The notes beneath the pieces were generated by a model that worked only from the letters and a program-made list of their open reading frames with translations, was not told the origin of the DNA and did no database searches. Positions 34,153-45,748 of a stretch of DNA of 64,000 nt are shown one piece after another. Position numbers and translations under genes: made by a program. Position 1 is the first letter of the stretch. Every line of letters begins with the position of its first letter. The DNA comes from Vesta saturnalis (Eukaryota; Arthropoda; Insecta; Coleoptera; Lampyridae): the NCBI GenBank assembly GCA_036346205.1, contig JARFJB010000896.1, forward strand, positions 2,438,001 to 2,502,000, given 5' to 3'.

Positions 34153-36345
34153 CCACTAGGGGAGCGGAAGGCGGCTAGTACACGTCTGTACCAGTAGGGT
34201 TCTCACATGGTACAATTGTGTACCACCAGGTGTGATATGATTATGTGAGATTTCTGCAATTTTATTGCAAGGTAGTTTTTGACTACTACAGTAGAAAATG
34301 TAGTACCTACGTTACATGGTACAACATCAAAGAGTCTTTGTATAAAGGAATATTGCCCTTGTTTGCTTTGTGACGTTTCTCGTTGCTACATTTTGAACAC
34401 CTTTTTGAGTGTCCTTGAACAGGAGGTTGTGACGGTACTGCATTAAACATTTTCTTTCTTTTGCCAGGAAGCCCTTTTTTTGGGAGTGGTAACGAAGTAT
34501 TTTGTGTGTCCTCAGCTATCAGGTTTTCGGCAAGCGTTAAAAAAAGAAAGAAAACATAAAAGGGTTCTTCTGTTTCACTCCTGATGTCATTGTAAATTAA
34601 CCAAGAATTTAATGTAGACATGTTGAGAAAAGGACAGAAAATTTTTTCCACCATTTATTCGACTTTCTTCCACGATCCTACAACCCTAGAGGTCGGTCTG
34701 CCCTTTCCATTTTACCCACCTCCTTACGATAAAATGAGTCATCTTCTGGGCGTTTTCAGTTTTTCTTTTTTTAGAAATTGTTGTCAAATTGGGTGTGTGA
34801 CAATTAATCATGACTATTACTTTTTTTGTATCTTGCGACTTTGTACATAATGATTCACTGTTGGTTCATCGAAATATAGACTCCCACTGTTGCAGTTTAC
34901 CCTTCATTGTTGGGACATTTTTTATGTCGGATACGTAGGTCCCTAAAGCAAGAAAATTCAATGTTCGCAACAAATGGACGCTCGTGAATAATCAGTCAAA
35001 GTACAGCAGAACATCTTTTTCTCTTATAGTAGATGCTAGTCATTTTACTATCCTTTCCCCAAGGGTAACTGACTCACTTTCTTACGGGGAAGATTTTTTA
35101 TTACAATAAAAGTTCATATTATAGACGTAGCCAGAGTCAGAATCATGCCAGAACTTTATCCCCATTTTTGTAGGGACATATATTTCTTCAGGGATGAACG
35201 CACTTTAAAGATGGTCATACTCTGATCGATACTATCTTGTTGATATTTTGAAAATGTCTATTTCTGGCATGCTGGTTCTTCCGGTGGAGAAATATAGTGT
35301 GGAAACCACAGTCGTGAACCTAGTTCGGTATATTGGTTTTTTTTACAGCGCGATTACCGAGTGACTCTTTTCCATTGCAGTAATGTTTGATAGCTGGCAG
35401 CTTATTATATGACATTATGAATGTATTTATTTGGTATCTATTCCTTGTCGGTTAGCTTCTTTTTGCGTTTTCTGCCCTTACTCCTCATTTTCACGCGCTG
35501 ATTTGTAAATTCCACAATCTATAGGTAAATGGAACAAAAAAAAAATTTTATCGAAATTTTTCATTGTATGTACTCAAACGTGACGTTATTGTCAACTTCT
35601 CTTTGATGGAAGAATTTTTGCAAGAATAAAGTCATCTTTCGGTAAAACTCATTCTAAAGTACGGTTAGCTTCTGAATTCTCTTGGTATGATTAAGAAACT
35701 GTCTTCGCCATCGCTCATTTCAATATATGACATAATAACTGAAGATTCTTGACCAGAGAGAACAACTTCCTCATCACCACTATCACTACCTGATCCATTG
35801 TTATTACCGAGCACGTAATCATGACTGGATCCAGCAGAATATGGTTCTTCTTACACATTGTAGAAATCAAAGTCTGACAAATTTTCAGCGGCTTATTCTA
35901 GTTCCTTTTGTGTAAGTGATCGCTTTTGGTTCATAATAACCCTGAAATACATTCTTTTATGAACGTGATGGTACAAATACGAACTATCAAATCACGGCTA
36001 ATACACATCTATATAGCGCTACGAAAAAGTACGTCAAACTAGTAATTGATACAAAGTATACGTGCTTTAGAGGTGATCGTCATCTAGTAAGTTATCATGT
36101 ATTTCTTACAGATATTATTGCAACAAAACATGTGTTTTTAGTAGCAGTATTCACTCGTCACCTATTGAAATACCAGCATTAGACTGACCTCAAAGTCTGA
36201 ATCATCTCGTTATATCCGCTGCAGTGTATGCCTTATAATCGAGAGACCGGTCCGGAACACTTGCAATTTCTGTATAATGTTTAGTTGAACTTTCGTGAAT
36301 TTTAAAACTAGGTGGCACGTATGTGTACCGATCGGGATGAAAGAA
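34153..36345 (-). mobile_element. TTAA-flanked piggyBac family B element
   Basis: TTAA occurs at 34149-34152 and 36346-36349. Ends are degraded but alignable: CTAGTACACGTCTGTACC near 34176 against the inverse of GGCACGTATGTGTACCGAT near 36313. The element would be about 2.2 kb, the usual piggyBac size, and holds a minus-strand transposase. TTAA target duplication is the hallmark of the superfamily. The outermost bases do not match well. Confidence 0.55.
34310..35935 (-). pseudogene. piggyBac family B transposase, decayed
   Basis: The start is MNQKRSLTQKELE near 35935, followed by acidic text (NNGSGSDSGDEEV, GQESSV). A basic patch MRSKGRKRKKK lies near 35490. The core includes PEIDIFK near 35265 and KVWHDSDSGYVYNMNFY near 35140. 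LASTIREKDVLLYFD-LFTSV near 35000 places the second catalytic Asp. LCTKSQDTKKVIVMINCHTP near 34850, VKWKGQTDL near 34710 and FLVNLQ near 34610 follow. The tail is KKMFNAVPSQPPVQGHSKRC with SKCSNEK, the Cys-rich C-terminus. Stops and shifts occur roughly every 100-150 bp. The readable order and the TTAA flanks leave little doubt of the family. Confidence 0.7.
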
Positions 36346-36839
36346 TTAAGGTTAGTAATAGCACCTTACTAAGTCACCTTGAATTATGAAAGATAATGTA
36401 TGTGTATTCGATACTCAAGTAGTTAAAACTAACATCTGTTATAAATGACGAATTTTACGAATGCATTAAAGAAGTAAACTTACAGTTACGATCCAATGTA
36501 TCATTCTATTGCGACTGTTGTGTGTGTTATTGGATTGGTCCTCTTATTTATTAAACAATATGGATTCTTATTATATTATTGATGGTGTGTTATTATGCAA
36601 GAGTGCACCCATTTAGGTTCTACTGATTTATAACTGTAACAGTGTTATAAGTAAGAGGAATTAGAATCACTTTTAAATGTTGAATTTAACGCGTTAAAGT
36701 AAAGTAATCACATGAAAACTTGACGGATGAAGTATAAAGATAAGAGAGCTTTACAATGTCATGGTGCAAATAAAATGAGTCATTGCTAGTGCTCAAACGG
36801 GCCGTAACCGTAAAGTAGTCCGACACATGCCCGACTGAG

Positions 36840-37960
36840 CTATCAGATTACTCATCGACATCTACAAGAAATTGTTTCACTGCCCGATGGGATGTAAATT
36901 GGTTGCCACTGCCATGATACCCAAACCGCTCTCTGACTCTACTAAACTCTCCTCCTATCAACCCATCCCTTTCTTAAGCTGTCTTGGAAAATGCTTCAAG
37001 CGGATTCTAGCTAAGTGACTTAGAGACAACTTAGAATTCAATGAACTCCTTCCTAACAGACTTCGTCCTAATCAAACGTGTTACGATCCCTTGTTGAAAC
37101 TGCTTACAAGGGCCACTAGGGCATTCAATCGTAATCCATGCAACTTGGCTGTTTTTGGATATTAAGGAAGCATTTGACAGGGTTTTGTAAGCCGGTCTCC
37201 TTGACAAGATCCTTAACCTTAACATCTCTGATCATTTCTCCAAACTTCTACTCTCGTACTTGACTAGTCGGTCAGTTCGAGTCAAGCTAGGCACAGATTT
37301 TCTGACCCATTCTAACCACAGGCATTTTACACCATCGTTTACGGCATTCCCAACGTAACACAACGCGGAATAGCCGTTGCTCCGTTTGTGGATGACACTG
37401 TCTTCCGGGCAGTGTATCCAAACAACGGAACAGCCTCCCGCTTTATATGTACAACTATCCGGAACTTTTCCAACTGGGCTAATTGGTGGAAAGTCTCCAT
37501 CAATCCACCCAAAACACAAGCGATCCTTTTCCGACATCCCAACTACCACGAAAAGAAATTTCCCAACGTAGCAGACAGTAATGTTCCCTTACCTACAAAA
37601 TATGCATACGCCCTGTTATGGATGTTTAAGCACCCACGTACTCAAATATAAACCCTAATTAATCCTCTCCATCGCCTCCTGTAATCGCCGAATGCTTAGA
37701 TTTGTGCGCAGGCTACCTTTCAGGTACTTTAAGGACCTCATCATACAACATGTAGACATGCCACCCATCACAAATAGAATACAAACATTACAAAGGGACT
37801 TTGCACACTAAAGAATTTTCAGCGACACAATCCCCACCCGACAGATACTTACCGCTCCCAACAACTACCGATTTCTTCCTTTCTTACGCAAAAATCCCAA
37901 ACCCAAACACTCTCCCACTATCCTAACACACCTGACCACCCCCTAAGGAGAGAAAAATCC
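36840..37960 (+). pseudogene. Jockey/CR1-like LINE reverse transcriptase, decayed
   Basis: In changing frames the plus strand gives SYQPIPFLSCLGKCFKRILA near 36955, LLPNRLRPNQTCYDPLLKLL near 37050 and AVFLDIKEAFDRVL near 37150. DHFSKLLLSYLTSRSVRVKL near 37230 comes next, and FVDDTVFRAV near 37385 is the catalytic YADD block with Val for Ala. NWANWWKVSINPPKTQAILF near 37478 is the thumb-side KTQ motif. Further on are VPLPTKYA and a C-terminal remnant (LRKNPKPKHSPTIL near 37890). Upstream endonuclease sequence is not visible. The minus-strand open frames in this interval are shadows. Confidence 0.75.
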
Positions 37961-39500
37961 AATGGATAATACCCTATATGCCCTCCGTTTCAACCTGTCT
38001 ATCCGATGACGACTATGCAAGGATACTCGGCAAACGAGATTGGATTAACCACACTAATACACACAGTACGCTACCACTATCTAACCAACACGCACACATT
38101 TAACCTTAACTTAATATTGGATATCCAAGATAAAATAAACAATTTTTTTGCTTTTTCTTTGAAAAAGTAAAAATACGCAACTCATGCAAGCATGAGCAAA
38201 CTAACAAAAAAAAATAGCTTAGAGCATGATAAATTCAGCGTTGAGACTTACAAGTTTAGTATTGGCTTTTCAGCTATCTTTTTATATTTTTGATCACTGC
38301 CGAGATTAATACTTTATTTTGAGTGCACCCTAATTGTTGCATAGATTAGAGTAGATTTACCTCTGTTATTTTGAAGGGTGCTAATAAGTTTCGACAGTTT
38401 TTCCTAATTTAGAGTTTAATTGCTACAAAATTTTCTGCAAATTGCTCAAAAATTGCTAGATTAACGCATTACCGTAATTGATAATAATACACTGGAAGTC
38501 GTAATGAAAATAAAGTATGGATTATTATGAACGTTAAGGATGGATTATTAAGATAGATGTCTAGGATTTTATTTAAATTAACTACAGACATGCAATAATG
38601 TACATGTTAAAAAAAATTATCCATAAAAATTAATCAAGTGAAAGTGTAAATAATACCTAATTGTATTTTCAAAGTCAATTTAAATAATAAACGTATTCTG
38701 CTAGTAAATAAAAATAATCTGCTTGCGTGTGGGTATAAAATTATGCGTGATATTACATAATTTATATGTAACCAAATTACGTTAATTTGATAATCGAATT
38801 TACGCACACATAAAAAAATATACTTTAAAACTTGATTATACTTCCGTCATATTATTATCAATATATTAAATCAATGACTAAGTAAATAATATATGTTTGT
38901 TCATGTATTAAAAATTAAACACATTTTTAATTTTTCTTCAGAATTTTGATTGGATAGGTGCATTCGTATGTAGATATAAGATACAAGAAAGTCATGCAAA
39001 TGTAATTATTTCTACATTGCCAGGTTCCAGTTATTAAGAACATGCACAATGGTGAAAGAACAAAATATAAAACGCTAAACTAAGGAAACCATTCGTCCCG
39101 TATTATAGGGACAGTCCCTTTTTTAAACACATCATTTCGTATATGTAATTACTTTAACAAATTACGTAAATGTTTCGTATTTATAAAGAAGTCCCTTTTC
39201 TGTCCCGCTTCTGACGGTGCATTGTTTAGAAGGAATTAACCAAAAACTACAATGTATGAAAAAGATAGCATTTTTGTCGGCTTAAGAAATAGCGGGCGAT
39301 CCCACTTATGAGAGTATCAAGCCTAGCGTAAAACGAATTTGCTTACGATGGTGTCTTGTGCATGTGGAAAATAAATATACAGGTGCGTCTAAATAAATGT
39401 AGTGTAAATAGTTTGTTAGTCAAGGTAAAGTGTTAATAAATAACTATTTTTATGTAAATACTCGTTATAGTGTAGTGTGTATCTAGGACGATAGAAAATC
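37961..39500. other. No recognisable features
   Basis: AT-rich. AATAAA near 38135 may mark the 3' end of the preceding LINE. Nothing else is identifiable. Confidence 0.4.
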
Positions 39501-39504
39501 AAAA

Positions 39505-39860
39505 AATGTCAAAAAGAAAGTGTGCACTTAAGAGAAATTTGGAACGTGAATATTCATTTATCAAAAAGACAACCTCAGACAGTGATGTAATGTGCACAAA
39601 ATGTTGTGCATAGTTTTCACTTGCATGTGGTGGATTGAATTACTTGTTCGTACCGCAACATGATCAATCAGTTCTGTCGCTCTGTGGATTGCACTAAGCT
39701 AATAAAAAGTTGCTTCTAAAAAAATTGTGCATGTGCTAGGTCCAAATCTGAAGGTCTTCTGATTTATAACGATTTCTTCAAATCATGGGGGTGTGAAAAT
39801 CTGTCCTTATCCTCGTAAGATATTTTATGAAAGACAAAGGAAAACTTTTGGAAGTTTGTA
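39505..39860 (+). pseudogene. hAT-B transposase, N-terminal zinc-finger block
   Basis: MSKRKCALKRNLEREYSFIK opens the block. VMCTKCCA and a later Gly-Gly fit the CxxC half of a BED-like or transposase-associated zinc finger that recruits DNA ends. Shifted frames then give FCRSVDCT-KLIKSCF, CACARSKSEGL and VLILVRYFMKDKGKLLEV, the segment before the catalytic core. The reading stops at the fold-back insertion. Confidence 0.6.
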
Positions 39861-39891
39861 GGTAGCGGACCGCAAAAATGTTATTATTGTA

Positions 39892-40680
39892 TATTCAAAA
39901 TTATGTAAAAATCTTCACTATAGCAGTTCATAACATTACCGTTGAAAAAAAGGAAAAGAAAGTGCAAATCACTTAATATTCAGTAAACAACTGATCATTT
40001 AAATTAAAACACTGTGGTTACATGTTGAGTAGGTTGGAATTTATTAAAAACAGGTGTTGTTACCGTAACGTTTCGGGAAGCTGACATATCAATATGTGTG
40101 GTTCCCTTCATCAGACGTACAGAATTGTATCAAAACAACTGTTATTGTTACACTGAAAAATACTAATACACCATTATCTAAAATATTAAAACTTAACTAA
40201 TGGATATATTTAACAAACATTAAGGCAAAAAACTTACCAACATTAAAAAAGATTTTTTTTATACCTATTCTATCCCAACGTTTAACTTCATAAATCTTAA
40301 ATTATATAAAATATTTTCTTGGAAATGTGGTACAAAACATGTACAAACAACCATCTCCATAAACACCCCTGAAAACATTCACTTTTATATAACTCAATAA
40401 AAATTTTCACTTTTGTTACATAACAATTATTTTTATTAATATTTACCGTTAAACAACGGGGATAAAAACCCGCATCATCCATTTTTTTTTAATAAATTCC
40501 AACCTACTCAACATGTAACCACAGTGTTTTAATTTAAACGGTCAGTTGTTTACTGACTATTAAGTGATTTGCACTTTCTTTTCCTTTTTTTCAACGGTAA
40601 TGTTATGAACTGCTATAGTGAAGATTTTTACATAATTTTGAATATAACTTAAGATTACAGTTCGTGATAAGTTTATTTAT
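39892..40680. repeat. Fold-back element with ~160-bp arms and 17-bp flanking direct repeats
   Basis: The left arm 39892-40052 and right arm 40486-40651 are inverse complements, differing at only a handful of positions. A non-palindromic middle of about 430 bp separates them. The insertion is bounded by AAAATGTTATTATTGTA at 39875-39891 and the identical 17 bases at 40681-40697. A 17-bp duplication is longer than usual for DNA transposons and closer to target-primed retroelements. No protein or tRNA-like head is visible. The near-identity of the arms suggests a recent insertion or ongoing arm homogenisation. Confidence 0.7.
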
Positions 40681-40699
40681 AAAATGTTATTATTGTAGT

Positions 40700-41814
40700 T
40701 AATGTTTGTCAAATCGCCATTGTTACCGCAATAGAAAAGATAATTAATGAATTTTTAATATCTTGATAATACGTCGTAATTTGCTAATGGTTTCGAAATA
40801 TGTTATTTATATATTTTTGTATAAGAAATGTGAGAAGTATGTAACTGATATTGGCTAAGGGTTGAAAAACACATGTTGGAGTTTGAGTCGCAGGTGTACG
40901 CTAAAAAAACTGCTTTACTGATGGGATGTAACGAACCATTTGAATTTTTTATGCGCGCTCTTGATGTAAAAATGTCATTGATCTAATGATTAATTACTTA
41001 ACATAGCGCAAATCCAAAGGATCTTTGTTTGGTACGTTGAAACCCGAGACATAAATGTGGGGTTTGTTACGGACGAATGCATATTTTCAAAGTTAAGATG
41101 TGCAATAATTAATATGAAACTGTTCCAACGTAAATTAATGTTTCTTGTTATTTTTATTACTTTTGAAAGACGGGGGTTCAATGTGGGAGTAAAGATAGGT
41201 TGTTAGTTTTGAAATCATCACGATCACCTCATTTTGAATTTCCGCATTATTTTTTATAATACCAGGCTATAACTAGTTTTAAGATATCTCTATATAATCC
41301 TAATTTAACTGTTAACAAAACATATTCTGTATATTTTTTTATTTTTTAATTTTGATAAACTTTTAATTGCAAACCTCGGTTTAGTTATTCCGAGCATTAT
41401 TAAAAAATAACTTGGCGTCCGAGATCATTTTTATTAATGTTGCAGTGCATTTTTATTATTTATGTTAAGCGAAAATAACACAGCATAATTTGCGGTAATT
41501 AAGCAAATCAAAAGAATGAACCACCCTACGTTAGTCTACCGAACGAGTCAAAGGCATTATTTTTGGTGAATGGTTTGTATCTCCAGTTAGTTTAACGATT
41601 TGTTTTTGGAGAACTTTTTACACTTATTTCTTCATTATATTTTTAAAATACCTTATACCATTACATCTATATTATAAGGTAATGAATTTGACTAATAGTA
41701 ACATTATTGTCAGTCAAGTCAAGATAAATGACTTAGCGATTGTTTTGTTCTTGAATTTGCATTTTTGCAAACAAGTTAAAACTACGCTTTTCAAGATAGG
41801 GTACCTAGGGGACG
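40700..41814. other. AT-rich sequence inside the hAT-B gap, nothing recognised
   Basis: It lies between the fold-back element and the resumption of hAT-B coding sequence, so it is probably inserted DNA. I see no motif or repeated partner here. Confidence 0.4.
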
Positions 41815-42360
41815 CTACATGTTCAAGACCTTCCAGGTGAAACTTCATACATCATATCCCAATATATTATTAATACCGTTGACAAAACTGTGCTACTCAT
41901 ATCTTTCATAACTGCATTCAAACACTAGCACACTGCTTGTCTATTGAAATCGAAACCATTATTGTAAAATTCTTTGTTTCGTTGTTTATTTCTACATTTA
42001 TACTGTTCGAGTTGAACAATTAAAAGAATGTTGTGAGTTTGTTGATATTAAATACCACAGACTGTTGGTATTACAGTGAAACCAGATGGTTAGCGTTGTT
42101 ACCTTCCATAGAACGAATATTAAAAATGTTCAAACCGTTACACAGTTACCATCTCTGTCAAGAAAAATGTCCCACATTGATTTAGAATAGTTTTAAAAAC
42201 AATCTTTTTGAAGTTTGGCTATGGTTTCTTCACTCACAAACGTGTACATATCATAAATGTGCGCTGCAAGTGGAATAGAAAAAATCTTCCATGGTTCCAT
42301 TAAACTATCGCTATTGTTAAAAGTAGCAATTTAAAGCAACACTACGAGATAACTCATCAG
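41815..42360 (+). pseudogene. hAT-B transposase, central block
   Basis: LPGETSYIISQYIINTVDK near 41835 is followed after a deletion by HCLSIEIETIIVKFF near 41930, YTVRVEQLKECCEFVDIKYH near 42002 and RWLALLPSIERILKMFKPLH-like text near 42090. EVWLWFLHSQT near 42215 closes it. The T-RWL...ERIL...LHSYF succession is typical of the helical region and following core of hAT-like transposases. Frames change several times. Confidence 0.6.
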
Positions 42361-42399
42361 AAATTCCATAAAAACTATCCTCTTGGAAGTAAAAATCGT

Positions 42400-43856
42400 C
42401 ATGATAAGCCTAAGGCACATATAAAATGTATGCCAAAATATATAAAAAAGCACGGCCTTCCTAGTTCGCTCCATGAGCCTTATGACCCTTATAAGGTAGT
42501 GAAATAATGTATGTTAAAAGTCCCCATGGTACTTTTTGCCGCGATTCCAGGTATTCCACTGTCGACAAGAAGCCAGAATTTTGGCTGCTGATAACAGAAG
42601 GAGTTTGTTCGAGCTTCTGCAGAAGGTCCCTATGCCATAGTATGTGACATGGTTGATGATGAACAAATGTCTATTTTCGTGAGATTTTTTGACGTTGAAA
42701 GTAAAGTGTAGTGGGACGAAATGCTAGCCATATTACAGATTAAAGCTAAGACTCTAGGAGAAGGTTTATCCAAGACTTTTGATGATTTTATTACAAAATC
42801 AAACAATTAGTTATGATAAAATGGTGTCCCTTTCAACTGACGGGACCCAAGGGATGATAGGCAAAGAAAGTGGATTAGTAAAGCGAATCAGGGATAAAGT
42901 GCATAATTCACCAGCTCTTTGTGCTCCTCTGAAAGAAGTAATGGACAGCTTGGTCAAATTGATCAATCTTATGAGGTCTCATTCTGCACAGATGGTTCAA
43001 GGAGTTTATATCTGAATGTTTTTGTCTGAATGTGATTTACTGATTTAGTGCAACACACAAATGTTCGTTAGTAGTAAGTAAAAGCCAAATGATTGAACGC
43101 TTCTGGCATATAAAAGACTAAGTAACCTCCTTCTTAGTCAACCTGGACACGCAGAAAGCAAGGAAGTACTTGCATTTCTTAACAAACGAGCGTAATACGC
43201 CAGCTGTGGCTTTCCTGAAAGACATTCTGAAATATTTAAATTTGCTCAACACCGAGTTACAAGTAAATGGGAAATTAATGAGTGACCTGATATAAAGTGT
43301 GTATGCTTTTCGTCGAACATTTTCAAATCAAGAATTTATTCATTTTCTAAAAATTTCTGAATGCAAAAAGATAAATTCTGAAATAGGCGTTGCAGCATTT
43401 TTAAGTGTCATGTCAAATCTTCGAAAATAATTTGAGGCAAGATTCCAAGAATTTGTAGAGGTATGCAAGTTGTCGCATTTCTTAAAACCGCCTTATGAAG
43501 TAAGTCTCTACAGCGACAGACTGGACTGATGTGGTAGCGAAGTTGTTTAGTCTTTCAAATACTTTACTTCAAATGGAGATAATTGACTTACAAGAGGATA
43601 TCTCCCTTCAAATGTATAAAACTGCATCCACTGAACAATGTTGGGTTAAATGTGTTTCAGAAAAATATGAAAATTGCAAAAAAAGCTAGCTATGTTTGTA
43701 TCGACACATGTATGTGAAAAATCATTCTCAAAAGAGAATTTTATGAAGGACAAGCATCGTTCTAGGTTAACGGACACCCACCTTGAAGACACTCTTCGCA
43801 TAAGTTGTTCCCTGCGTGACCCAAACTTTAAAAAACTTGCTCAAGACCATAAGTGA
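42400..43856 (+). pseudogene. hAT-type element A (GTF2IRD2-like transposase), decayed
   Basis: In order: VDDEQMSIFVRFFDVESKV near 42655, LQIKAKTLGEGLSKTFDDF near 42735, and STDGTQGMIGKESGLVKRIR near 42833, which carries the DG..M.G.K.G catalytic-region motif. Then LKEVMDSLVKLINLMRSHSA, FLKDILKYLNLLNTELQVNG near 43215, and at 43674-43856 FVSTHVCEKSFSKENFMKDK, RSRLTDTHLEDTLRISCSL. The CEkSFSkmN...Kdk-RsRLtD..L pattern is the hAT dimerisation tail. This lineage gave rise to GTF2IRD2/ZBED5-like host genes elsewhere. Stops near 42708, 42810, 43295 and 43430-43620 show decay. It sits between two blocks of hAT-B in the same orientation, as if inserted there. Confidence 0.7.
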
Positions 43857-44076
43857 AATTTCTCGCATTAGTTTTTAAGAACAAATTTATTAGTAATATT
43901 GTATTTTATGTCATTTTAAGACTAAAATTCAAAATTAAAAACTAGTAAAAAATGAGTGTTTTTTTGGACCTTGAGAAAATTTTTCAAACGTATTTGAACC
44001 CCGCTTGAAAATACTTACCGATCCCTGCTACAGATGTTACCTAGTTTTTGGGCCATTTGGTTTTTATTAAATAAAA

Positions 44077-44466
44077 GTGGCCCTGAACAGCCCATTTAAA
44101 GCAATAATTAGTAGAACGCAAAAAATCGACACTATGCTAGTAGGTTTGGTAAAGAAAAGAGAAGACCTACCCGTACCTGAATTTAAAACGTCAGTCAACA
44201 TGTTTGATACTACTTGTATAGCCTATTTGGATAGATCGACGCAACACTTCGAAGATTCGCAAGCGGGTCGTTGGATATTGCTAAAAAAAGAAGCTCTGTG
44301 GTCAGATGGAAACTCAATCACCGTTTTTCAAAAACAACACCCTGATGTTCATATAGATGATTCGGAACTTTTTGATAAATTGTGTGCATTAAAAAATGTA
44401 CAACTAGTCAAAAAGTATCTCCAAGGTCGTCCAGATATTTTACAAACTCGAAAACTATGCAAATGA
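44077..44466 (+). pseudogene. hAT-B transposase, C-terminal block (open over 129 codons)
   Basis: The longest uninterrupted piece of hAT-B. It carries PVPEFKTSVNMFDTTCIAYL, RSTQHFEDSQ and DSELFDKLCALKNVQLVKKY. The ELFD..C.LK pattern is common just before the dimerisation region of hAT transposases. The final dimerisation helix is missing, and the frame ends at 44464-44466. The first ATG at 44077 is only the first Met in an older open frame. Family assignment rests on the pattern and on collinearity with the preceding blocks. Confidence 0.45.
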
Positions 44467-45744
44467 GTAACGTTTGGATCGCTATTTTATTAACTATGTA
44501 CTTTTAAAAACCGAAGTAAAATACAGAATTAAATAGATATTTTTATTGCATCATAACATTGGAAATCATAACTTCGTATCTAATTTAAAAGAAATTTCTC
44601 CCTATCCTTCCACTTGCTGAGGCGTATTTGATACTCCTCAGACTCTTTGGGTGATGTGTCCATGTCCCGTATTTCCTTTTTAAGCAAATGGTCAGCTTAC
44701 GATAAACAGAATACATTCATACTCTACATAAATGGCTTTTCACGATTTTTACCTTAATAATGTAACAAATTGAAGTCATTTCCAATAAATCCTAATTTAA
44801 TGACGCGTAAAGTGTAGCACTCACTTGAAGATGAAATGGACTCAACAAGCCTCGCCTTTGAATGCGTAGTCCTGCATTTTCATTTAAGACGAAAATAAAA
44901 ACTCTCAAAACTTTTCGATGTCAGATGCAATTAAGGTTGAGTTTCAGAAGCTTACAAATTATTTATTACTTCAAACAGTACATTGACTTTTATATTCTAA
45001 CTTCAAATTTTATCTTATAATACATAAATTCTGTGATCAGTGTTACAACATTAATCAACATGTCACGTAATTTATCGCTTTTCTATATTCGTTAGTAGTT
45101 TAAACCTGCCGTGATGTTATATTAATTAAGATAGTTATAAATTAGATACAGTCTATAATAAATGACCCAAGTCCTTCAATTACAAGCAATTTTACCTCAA
45201 TGCTAATTTGATAAATTATATCGTATCCCTCTACAAGACCCTAAATAAATTATTCCTGTACAATGCAGGTGCAAATATTTTAGGATATTTTCACACTTAG
45301 GTTACTTTAAACTTATCCCCTTATTAAATTGATGGTGCCTGCTTTCCGTTTTACAGCTATTAAAGTGCTTGCACTAGATTTATCTTTAATTAATATTTGA
45401 AGAAAGGGGAATTGCGAATTAATAGGAAATAGTCTCGTATTATTAACACAAAATCAAATAGCCACCTCGAATTAAAAAATCATTAGTAGCTTGTTTGATA
45501 TTTTTAATAATTTGCTCCTACATTTTACTATGTGCAATGGAATTATTTCTAAGATACCTAATTACCATGCTATATGGGATAATTCATTATTAAAAAAGCT
45601 AAAGTAGCTTTGAATCACAAAATTATAAAATCCCCAATCAATCTAGCAGGATGCTGTAGCATGTTATAAATTCTTACAGAAAATGGAATAATGAGGACAC
45701 GGAAATATCCACGATTAGCGAGAATGCTTTCAATGAATATTTTA
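44467..45744. other. No recognisable features
   Basis: AT-rich; no motif, repeat partner or RNA gene seen on either strand. Confidence 0.45.
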
Positions 45745-45748
45745 TTAA

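Larger units (their letters stand above)
39505..44466 (+). mobile_element. hAT-type element B, broken by two insertions
   Basis: Three blocks of one hAT-like protein lie in order on the plus strand. An N-terminal zinc-finger block is at 39505-39860, a central block at about 41815-42360, and a C-terminal block at 44077-44466. The gap 39860-41815 includes the fold-back element at 39892-40680. The gap 42360-44070 contains hAT element A. Terminal repeats were not identified. Confidence 0.6.

Noticed and set aside
37232..37549. 105-codon open frame on the minus strand
   Set aside because: Opposite strand carries the LINE RT (FVDDTVF, INPPKTQAILF); the minus frame has no motif.
39860..41830. Single 1.97-kb hAT-like insertion with TAGCG ends inside hAT-B
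   Set aside because: Ends TAGCGG and TAGCGT face each other, but the match is only 5-8 bp and no 8-bp duplication was found, so I list only the fold-back part that has clear boundaries.
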